Of a DNA stretch of 64,000 nucleotides, positions 55,720 through 64,000 are shown one piece after another. The notes below the pieces were generated by a model. The model was given only the letters and a program-made list of their open reading frames with translations. It was not told the origin of the DNA and did no database searches. The stretch lies in assembly GCF_035046485.1 (NCBI RefSeq), contig NC_085138.1, positions 364,997,238-365,061,237 of the forward strand, in the 5' to 3' direction. Source of the stretch: Aedes albopictus. Its lineage: Eukaryota > Arthropoda > Insecta > Diptera > Culicidae. Each line of letters begins with the position of its first letter. Within the stretch, counting starts at the first letter, position 1. The translations under genes and the position numbers were made by a program.

Positions 55720-57390
55720 TCCGGAAAAAATCTCATTTCATTCCTAAAAAAAATCTCATTGAATTCCGGAAGGAATTCTCACCGAATTCCGTAAGGAACT
55801 CTCACCAAATTCTAGAACGAATTCTCACCAAATTCCCGAAGGAATTCTCATCGAATTCCGGAAGGAAATCTCACCGAATTCTGGAAGGCATTCTCACCGA
55901 ATTCCGGAAGAAATTTTAACCCAATTCCGGAAGGATTTTTCACCGCATTCCGCAAGGAATTCTCACCGAATTCCGGAAGAAATTCTCATCGAATTCCGAA
56001 AGAAATTCTCACTAAATTCCAGTAGATAATCTCGTCAAATTCCAGAAGGAATTCTCACCTAATTTAGGAAAGGAATTCTCACCAAATTCCGGAAAAAGTT
56101 TTCACCGAATTCTGGAAAAAATTCTCACCGAATTCCGGATGGAATTCTCACCGAATTCCGGATGGATTTCTCACCGAATTCCGGATGGAATTCTCACTGA
56201 ATTCCGGATGGAATTCTCATCGAATTTCGGAAGGGGTTCTCATCGAATACCGGAAGGAACCGAATTCCGGATGGAATTCTCTGAAAAAAATTCTCACAAA
56301 ATTCCAGAAGATATTCTCGTCAAATTCCAGAAGGAATTCTCACCTAATTCAGGAAAGGAATTCTCAGCAAATTCCGGAAAGAATTTTCACCGAATTCTGG
56401 AAGGAATTCTTACCGAATTTCGAAGGGGTTCTCATCGAATACCGGAAGGAATTCTCAGTTAATTCCGGAAGGAATTCTCACCGAATTCCGGAAGGGGTTC
56501 TCATCGAATACCGGAAGGAATTCTCACCGAATTCCGGATGGAATTCTCACCGAATTCCGGATGGAATTCTCACCGAATTCTAGAAGGAATTCTCTCCGAA
56601 TTCCGGAAGGAACTCTCACCAAATTCCGAAAGGAATTCTCACCGAATTCCGGAAGGCATTCTCACCGAAGTCCGGAAGGAATTCTCACCGAAGTCCGGAA
56701 GGAATTCTCACCGAAGTCCGGAAGGAATTCTCACCGAAGTCCGGAAGGAATTCTCACCGAATTCCGGAAGGAATTCTCACCGAATTCCGGAAGGAATTCC
56801 CACCGAATTCCGGAAGGAGTTCTCACCGAATTCCGGAAGGAATTCTCACCTAATTCGGGAAGGAATTCTCACCTAATTTGGGAAGGAATTCTCATCGAAT
56901 TTCGGAAGGATTCTCACCGAATTCCGGAAGGATTCTCGCCGAATTCCGGAAGGAATTCTCACCGCATTCCGGAAGGAATTCTCATCGAATCCGAAAGGGA
57001 TTCTCACCGAATTCCGGAAGAAATTCTCAGCAAATTCTTGAAGTAATTCTCAAAGCATTCCGGTCCCACCGAATTCCGGAAGCAATTCTCATAAAATTTG
57101 TGAGGAAATTCTTATCGAATTACGAAGGAAATTGTCACCGAATTCGAGAATAAATTCTCATCAATTTCGGGAGGGTAATCTCATCGATTTTCGGATGGAA
57201 TTTTCATCGAATTCCGGGGGATTCTTTACCAAGTTCAAGAGTTCCGGAAGGAATTCTTATCGAATTGCGATGAAAATTCTTTCCGAATTCTGGATGAAAT
57301 TCATACCGAATTCCGGAGAAAATTCTTACCGCATTCCGGAGGGAATTATTTTAGAATTCCTGAATGAAGTCTTACCGATTCCTTACATAT
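55720..57390 (-). repeat. Satellite C, array 2 (minus orientation)
   Basis: The same 23-bp unit read in reverse: GGAATTC, TCACC, GAATTCC, GGAA. The middle part (56110-56860) is fairly homogeneous with local variants, such as GAAGTCCGGAAGG repeated four times at 56665-56750. Flanks are degenerate. Plus-strand frames of up to 161 codons with an approximate 23-residue period are by-products. Being inverted relative to arrays 1 and 3, it could pair with either in a transcript. Confidence 0.9.
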
Positions 57391-58975
57391 ACCGATAAAT
57401 TTGTAGTAAGTTTTAACCAAATGAATCTGACTTGTTTCTTGCAACGCTCTAATCTTGCATTATAATCGCATAACCACTATCCCACGAACAACCGCAATAA
57501 ATCATCATTGATTGTAGGATGTCCACGCTAGGCTGCCTATATAGGTAGCTAAAGTGGTAAACTTTGCTACGTTTCTTGGTAGGAAGCATCATCCCCCGAC
57601 ACTTTTACAAGCCTTTCTAATTATACCATGCTGAAGAGGGCTCCCGATCGAACTGAAGTCCCATGCGTGTACCATCGCATATGATAGAGCAATACCGGCA
57701 GCAGCAGCACCCACTCACCAACGAACGAACGCATCATTAACTCAATACCAGTCAATAATATGATGCGAGTAGCACAGAGACTCGTGCCTCATATGCACGG
57801 CATGAGAAGGATGATAAAAAACCGGAATCGCGTGGAATGCACCATCAACTAGCTACATCCCTCCGCCACTCCAACTGATGTTCGCTATCCAATATGTAGG
57901 CTTCGGGTGGGCACAACCGCTAGCTTCGTTTATGCAAAATAGTTTCACAAGGTGCACCACGGAACGGAACCGACTTGGAAGGCACCTATCGCAGTGTGTG
58001 AGTGAGTGGTGAGCGCGAGCGGGCTGCAAATTTATACACCCCTTCAACACCTACTATCGGCCAACTGCCAGCGATGCCAACCGCCGGTTGGTGGTTAATA
58101 ATACGCTGCAGCACTGGCGCACGGATAGCTAGCCATGATAATTTATAGCTCTGGTTGTTTGTAGTACATGGTCTCAGTCCGCGGGTTTCACCTAGAGACC
58201 GCCACCGCTGGCTGCACGTTGTTGCACTCCGGAACTGGGTTAGTGTGTGAACCTTTCTCAAACCACTTTCGTTCTTGTGGGATGAAATCGTAAGTGCAGT
58301 GAGGGCGTCTATGAAGATGGAAGCAAATGTCTTCCAATGATTCGGTTGATTTTCTTGAGTACCTAACGATAATTGCTTGGATGTTTGATTGCTTTCTGAC
58401 TCCAGTTAAAATGCCAAGTCCAAAGTTACATCATCATCATCATCGTCTCGCTCGATTCGGGCTGAGAATGGGACCTTTAAAACCCGTAATGGACCTGCCC
58501 CGCCTCGCTTCTCACCATCATCCATCCAACCCAATCCAATGTTTGTTTTCGTAGGAAGCGTGCTTCAATTTCCAGCCCGACTTATGTAGTCTAGCAAGCG
58601 AGCCACTTAATTACCCTTTGCTTCCAACCGAAGCGAGAGAAATTCAATCCCAGAAAACAGCAGCAGCCACGGTCCACAGCAGTACGAGTTTGACCGTTTG
58701 TGAAAGCGTCTTCTTCACACCGAAGGGAGATTCACTCATTCCGAGTGTGTTACATTTGCTGTATCGCTTCACAATCGAGCAAACCCTATTATTATGAGCT
58801 TTTTAGTGAAATCACTTGCTGCTGCTGCTGCCACCATCAATCAATGTTATGGAACATGTGTGTTTTTGGACCGGAAAATGACGTTGTCGATCAAACGGAT
58901 CAAGTTAAGAAATTATGAAAACTTAGGTCTATACGCTACTGGAATGTGAACAGATGTAGAAAACATCCATCATAA
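57391..58975. other. Unique spacer between satellite arrays 2 and 3
   Basis: Mixed single-copy sequence with CAGCAGCAGCACC and CATCATCATCATC microsatellite pieces. Frames of 65-91 codons are unrecognised. No element ends were found. Confidence 0.45.
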
Positions 58976-61520
58976 CGAGATTTTTGAGAATTTCCTTCAG
59001 AATCAACTATGAATGTTTCAGTATTCGATAAGAAATCCCTCAGTATTTAAAAAATTTTACTTGAATTCAGTGAAAACTCAAAACAAATTTTGGTGAAACT
59101 TCTACCCATAATTCGACAGGGACTAACTATGGCATTTCTCCAGAATGCGCTAAAAATATTCTCCGTAATTCGGAAAGAGCTCCCTACCGGAATTTCTTTC
59201 CTAAATTTGATGGTGACTCCTTCTAGAATTTGATGAAAACCCCCTCAGAAATTGAATATAATTTCACTACGAAATTCGGTGCAAATCCGCTCCATTATTT
59301 GTGAAAATTTATTTCGGAATTTGGTAAAAAAAATCCTGCGCAATTCCATACAAATTCCCTACGAAATTCGGTGATACTTCGATTAGATGTTCATTCAAAA
59401 TTCGGTTACAGTTCTTTCCGAAATTCAGGAAAATTTTCCTTCGGAATTCGGTGAGAATTTCCTCCGGAATCCGTTGGGATTTCTCTCCGAAATTCGGTAG
59501 GAATTCCCTCCGGAATTCCATTGAAAATCTCTATGGAAATCGGTGAGAATTCCCTATGGAATTCAGTGAGAATTCCCTCCGGAATTCGGTGAGAATTCCC
59601 TCCGGAATTCGGTGAAAATTCCCTCCGAAATTAGGTGAGAATTCCCTCCGGAATACGGTGAAAATTCCCTCCGAAATTCGGTGAGAGTTCCCTCCGAAAT
59701 TCAGTGAGAATTCCCTCCGGAATTCGATTGGAAATCCCTAAAGAGTTTGGTGAGAATACCCTCAGGAATTCGCTGAGAATTCCCTCTGGAATTCGGTGAG
59801 AATTCCCTCTGGAATTCGGTGAGAATTCCCTCTGGAAAACGGTGAGAATTCCCTCTGGAAAACGGTGAGAATTCCATCCGGAATTCGATGAGAATTCCCT
59901 CCGGAATTCGGTGAAAATTCCCTCCGAAATTCGGTGAGAGTTTCCTCCGAAATTCAGTGAGAATTCCCTCCGGAATTCGATTGGAAATCGCTACGGAATT
60001 AGGTGAGAATTCCCTCTGGAATTCGGTGAGAATTCCCTCCGGAATTCGGTGAGAATTCCCTCCGGAATTCGGTGAGAATTCCCTCCGGATTTCGGTGAGA
60101 ATTCCCTCCGGAATTCGGTGAGAATTCCCTCCGGAATTCGGTGAGAATTCCCTCCGGAATTCGGTGAGAATTCCCTCCGGAATTCGGTGAGAATTCCCTG
60201 CGGAATTCGGTGAGAATTCCCTCCGGATTCGGTGAGAATTCCCTCCGGAATTCGGTGAGAATTCCCTCCGGAATTCGGTGAGAACTCCCTGCGGAATTCG
60301 GTGAGAATTCCCTGCGGAATTCAGTGAGAATTCCCTGCGGAATTCGGTGAGAATTCCCTGCGGAATTCGGTGAGAATTCCCTCCAGAATTCGGTGAGAAT
60401 TCCTCCCGGAATTCGGTGAGAATTCCCCCCGGAATTCAGTGATAATTCCCTCCGGGATTCGATCAGAATTCCTTCCAGAATTCGGTGAGAATTCCTTTCG
60501 GGATTCTACGAGAATCCCTCCGAAATTCGCCGAAAATTCCCACCACAATTGAATGAGAATTCCTTCCGGAATTCGGTGAGAATTCCCTCCGGAATGCGGT
60601 GAGAATTCCTTCCGGAATTCGGTGAGAATTCCTTCCGGAATTCGGTGAGAATTCCTTCCGGAATTCGGTGAGAATTCCTTCCGGAATTCGGTGAGAATTC
60701 CTTCCGGAATTCGGTGAGAATTCCTTCCGGAATTTGGTGAGAATTCCTTCCGGAATTCGGTGAGAATTCCTTCCGGAATTCGGTGAGAATTCCTTCCGGA
60801 ATTCGGTGAGAATTCCTTCCGGAATTCGGTGAGAATTCCTTCCGGAATTCGGTGAGAATTCCTTCCGGAATTCGGTGAGAATTCCTTCCGGAATTCGGTG
60901 AGAATTCCTTCCGGAATTCGATGAGAATTCCTTCCGGAATTCGGTGAGAATTCCTTCCGGAATTCGGTGAGAATTCCTTCCGGAATTCGGTGAGAATTCC
61001 TTCCGGAATTCGGTGAGAATTCCTTCCGGAATTCGGTGAGAATTCCTTCCGGAATTCGGTGAGAATTCCTTCCGGAATTCGGTGAGAATTCCTTCCGGAA
61101 TTCGTTGAGAATTTCCTCCGGAATTTAGTGATAATTCCCTCCGGGATTCGATGAGAATTCCTTCCAGAATTCGGTGAGAATTCCTTCCGGAATTCGGTGA
61201 GAACTTTCTTCCGGGATTCGGTGAGAATTTGCTTCCGGGATTCAGTGAGATTTCCTTCCGAAATTCGATGAGAATTTCCTTCCGGAATTCGGTGAGAATT
61301 TCCTTCCTGAATTCGGTGAGAATTCCTTCCGGGATTCTACGAGAATCCCTCCGAAATTCGCCGAAAATTCCAACCACAATTGAATGAGAATTTCCCTCCG
61401 GAATGCGGTGAAGATTCCCCTGGAATTTGGTGAGAATATCCGTCCGGAATTCGTTGAAAACTTCCTTCCGTAATTCGGTGAGAATTTCCTTCCAGAATTC
61501 GGTAAGAATCCACAAATTTT
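58976..61520 (+). repeat. Satellite C, array 3 (plus orientation, homogenised core)
   Basis: A degenerate start (to about 59560) is followed by near-identical units. Units with CCCTCC spacers dominate 59570-60270, CCCTGCGG units cluster at 60290-60370 and CCTTCCGG units fill 60600-61100. A distinctive multi-unit variant (GGGATTCTACGAGAATCCCT then CACAATTGAATGAGAAT) appears at 60500 and again at 61331, 831 bp apart. This marks a duplicated block. The minus strand has a 350-codon frame with a 23-residue period; it is a satellite by-product. Confidence 0.93.
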
Positions 61521-62640
61521 CAGACAGAATTTTTTTGCCTTGAATTTTTTACAGATTTCCACTTGGAAAAAAGTCCTCCGGAATTATTCATATCCAACTA
61601 AGAAATTCCAGGAAAACCATGTTCCACATCTCCGGCCACCACAATTGCGCAATCTCCCCAACTGTCAACAGGAAATCACTTTCCATTGCTATGGAATATG
61701 AGAATCAAACCATATCTCCCAGAAAAGTTTATCAACCACACGGAATCATCAGCAGAGTAGCTCAAGGAAACCGCAAAATTGCCTTCCTCCGCGTTTATAG
61801 AACCCCACAGAATCATGAACCAAATGCGGTCACACTGAGTCGACCGCAGCAGCGTTGCGCAAAATCTACGCCGGTGCGGTGATACGCTTTGGTTTGCATA
61901 ATTTCTATCTCGCTAGACTACCGGTCGGTGCGGTCGTTTGTCGGCGGCTTCCCTTCGAGTGCGGGTCCATACATTGCACTGCACCACTGAGTGACTGGAA
62001 TTGGTGGTGGCGGTAATTTGCGCACGATGAAGCCTTCCATCAAACTCCATTAGATTGAGACGCGTTCGTTGGTTGTACATGATGCTTATCCAACGAAATC
62101 GGAATCAGTCGATCATAATCCGGATCGATCGGATCGATTGAACCTCTCGTCTCTCTAGAGCAAGTGCGCTGCTGCTGCTTATGGTGTGATTGCAGGATGA
62201 CGTTCGTCGCTTGCTGCTTTTGGGGGTGGCTCCATGGAGGAGACAACGGTGACGAGGGTAATTTCGTAATCTTACATGAATCGGCATCGTCGTCGTCGTC
62301 ACCGTCGGTAACCACGAGAAGTATTCAATTGAAAAGAAATGAAAAGCATATGATGGCTGCCAGTCAGTCAGTGGTGGAGAAATTTGATCGATAACTGTGA
62401 CGGAGGGTGATTGTGATCGATGCGATGGTGTGTTCGATCGGTATCATGCTCACTCTGATGGTGATAATCAGAGGTTTGGGCCAGAGGTTTCCAATTTATT
62501 AGATTTCGGCTTCGTTATGTCCCTTAACACCTGAGCCCAAACATTTGCTAAGTAACAGCAACTTGTAAAACTTCACCAGTAACTTTTAAATCAACAAAAT
62601 GTCTTAGAACAATACAGCAATCTGGAAAATTGGCCCATGG
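61521..62640. other. Unique stretch, no gene seen
   Basis: Single-copy, fairly GC-rich, with CGTCGTCGTCGTC at 62287 and GCTGCTGCTGC at 62169. Frames of 65-91 codons occur on both strands and overlap. None is recognised. Confidence 0.45.
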
Positions 62641-62650
62641 TGCATACCTT

Positions 62651-62698
62651 TAGGGGTAAAATTACCCCCAGAGGTACAATTACCCTTGGGGGTAAAAA
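62651..62698. repeat. Cluster of TACCCC / GGGGTA inverted words
   Basis: GGGGTAAAATTACCCC is followed by AGAGGTACAATTACCCT and GGGGGTAAAA. This gives two adjacent small palindromes with AATTA-type centres in under 50 bp. It may be a protein-binding site cluster or a tiny element remnant. Confidence 0.5.
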
Positions 62699-62699
62699 T

Positions 62700-63285
62700 C
62701 CTGATTGACAACCTCTGGCATTGTTGCGAATAAAAATGGAAGACACGAACAGTGAACAGGGGGCGACGGAAAAAATCGCAGGAATACATTATTAAATGCA
62801 TATGATGGCTGAAACTGGGTGAAAATTTTTCACCATCCAACAACCAACCAACGTGCGGTTCGAGCATGATCTGTGCTTGCTGGTGGCTCAGGTGGCGCAC
62901 GTTCGATCGATCGATTATTATGTGACCATCATTGATTGAGGTATGGAAGACGACGCGACGTGAATCAATTTGATTGGCAGTAGCGTGGCGATAGCAGGTA
63001 GTAAGTCATTCGGTTGGTAGATCACTGGGGCTCGGGGCTTGGCTTGGCTGGGCGGGCGATTGGTTTAGGTGGTATCGATTGAAGGCGATCGGCTGGCTAA
63101 ATGTGTGTTTTGAACGAGGAAATTGAGAAATTTGTTATAGCTATTATGAGCACGACCGCAGTGGGAGAGTTGGACAACTAGACAGTTTTGTAAAAATTGA
63201 GGTTATATTAGCCAATTTGCTTCCATTTATACCAATTGGCAGTTATAATTAAAAATGGGCTCAACAAATGCGTGAGACTCATTCA
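62700..63285. other. No gene seen
   Basis: Single-copy sequence with CGATCGATCGAT at 62903 and short direct words of TTGGCTTGGCTGGGCGG type near 63040. No coding frame is supported. Confidence 0.4.
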
Positions 63286-63289
63286 AAGA

Positions 63290-63632
63290 AAAGACTTGTC
63301 GTATTCCAGTTTTGTTGAATTCCAGATGGGATTCTTATAGAACTCCATGAGGAATTCTTTCCAAATTCCAGAGGAAATCTTTGAAAAAATCTCTGGAAGG
63401 AACTTCAACGAAATAGCGGAGCGAGTCCCGAAGTGATTTTATCTTAATCCCGAGAAAAAGGATTTGGTCGGAGACTTTGTCTGAATCCCGAAGGCAAATC
63501 TTCATGAATATCGACGGGGATTCTGTCTTAACCCAGAAGACGATTTCATCTGAATACCGAGGGGGATTTCTGAATCTCAGGGGGATATTTTCTGAATCCC
63601 GAGAGGGATTCTGTCCGAATCCCGACAGGGAC
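63290..63632 (+). repeat. Palindromic repeat families D then E
   Basis: To about 63415 the words are D-like (GGAATTCTTTCCAAATTCCAG). From about 63425 a distinct family appears: arm GGGATTC, loop TGTCT, arm GAATCCC and spacer of about 4-5 bases, roughly 24 bp per unit and about eight diverged copies. The architecture equals that of satellites A, B and C with different arm sequence. Confidence 0.7.
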
Positions 63633-63689
63633 TTCTAATGGTTTCGGCTTGCAATCACAGAAATAAGCGTTGGTTCTGTTATTTCATCG

Positions 63690-63726
63690 CCGACGTTTCG
63701 ATCCTCGGGTTTGGATCTTCTTCAGG
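63690..63726 (-). other. Hammerhead-like motif, fourth copy
   Basis: The minus strand reads CTGAAGA, one A, GATCC, loop AAACCCGA, GGATC, then GAAACGTCGG. The stem is five perfect pairs and differs entirely from the GGCC stem in the 28.3- and 32.2-kb copies, while the flanking core words are kept. The surrounding sequence shows no clear element ends before the window closes. Confidence 0.55.
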
Positions 63727-64000
63727 TAATCTCCCTTTCTTCGACGGTGAAACATCCGTTTAAGGCCGACCGGGATGGTGGTTGAATCATCCGCCATTGC
63801 TCTGTTGCTAGTAAGATGCAAATCTCAACTTCTACTTAATATTATCGACTAGAAATTTGATCGTTCATTTGCTCACTTGTGGTGTACAATCGACTAAAGT
63901 TTCAGCTACGTCAGTGCGGTGGAAATTGATATTTGCTTCTTCAAAATCGCGAGGCAAATTGTTAGAAAGAGAGGGAAGATAAAAAAATTACACTTCGTCC

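Noticed and set aside
60463..61515. 350-codon minus-strand frame (repeat of HRIPEGILTEFRKEFSPNSG)
   Set aside because: A translation of satellite C with the 23-residue period expected from a 23-bp unit. No non-repeat domain is attached.
1..64000. Endogenous viral insertions (common in Aedes)
   Set aside because: No frame showed polymerase, nucleoprotein or glycoprotein motifs that I could recognise.

Overview
This window looks like intergenic or intronic euchromatin from an Aedes-type mosquito. The evidence is several copies of a tRNA-derived SINE that I recognise as the Aedes Feilai type, a very dense load of short inverted-repeat (MITE-like) transposons, and AT-rich single-copy sequence between them. 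I find no complete protein-coding gene, no rRNA, no convincing functional tRNA, no viral insertion and no CRISPR array. The long open frames are by-products of tandem repeats whose unit length is not a multiple of three. The best coding hints are a two-exon fragment on the minus strand near 9.4-9.75 kb and two related coding-like pieces near 31.2 and 35.6 kb. Three GC-rich stretches (5.3-5.6, 20.9-21.7 and 37.0-37.5 kb) look like promoters with non-coding first exons ending in good splice donors.

Layout. 0-4.7 kb: two palindromic tandem satellites, a 22-bp family running in from beyond the left edge and a 23-bp family of about 156 units. 4.7-17 kb: unique sequence with nested hairpin elements at 8.2-8.6, 10.1-13.0 and 13.7-14.1 kb. 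17.3-20.05 kb: a SINE split by a small LTR element with identical LTRs. 20-38 kb: MITEs at 20.1, 24.5, 28.3, 32.2, 34.4, 35.9 and 36.7 kb, SINEs at 17.3, 22.9, 27.7 and 30.9 kb, two tRNA-like sequences, and long fields of a degenerate ~24-bp palindromic repeat. 38.4-41 kb: three DNA elements nested inside one another. 42.8-48.1 kb: a giant fold-back element flanked by TTAA. 49.0-49.4 kb: another MITE. 50.5-61.5 kb: three arrays of one 23-bp palindromic satellite in + / - / + orientation, separated by about 2 kb and 1.6 kb of unique GC-rich DNA. 61.5-64 kb: unique sequence and a further small palindromic array.

Two themes tie the window together. First, at least five tandem repeat families share one design: a 22-24 bp unit made of a 7-9 bp inverted arm pair with 3-5 bp loops, so that half-sites alternate in orientation about every 11-12 bp. 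Three of them align well enough to suggest common origin. Second, several otherwise different hairpin elements carry a short hammerhead-ribozyme-like core (CTGANGA, a variable hairpin stem, GAAACGTC). The stem sequence changes between copies while pairing is kept.

All calls come from reading the sequence alone. Family names for transposons are by structure (terminal repeats and target duplications) unless stated otherwise.
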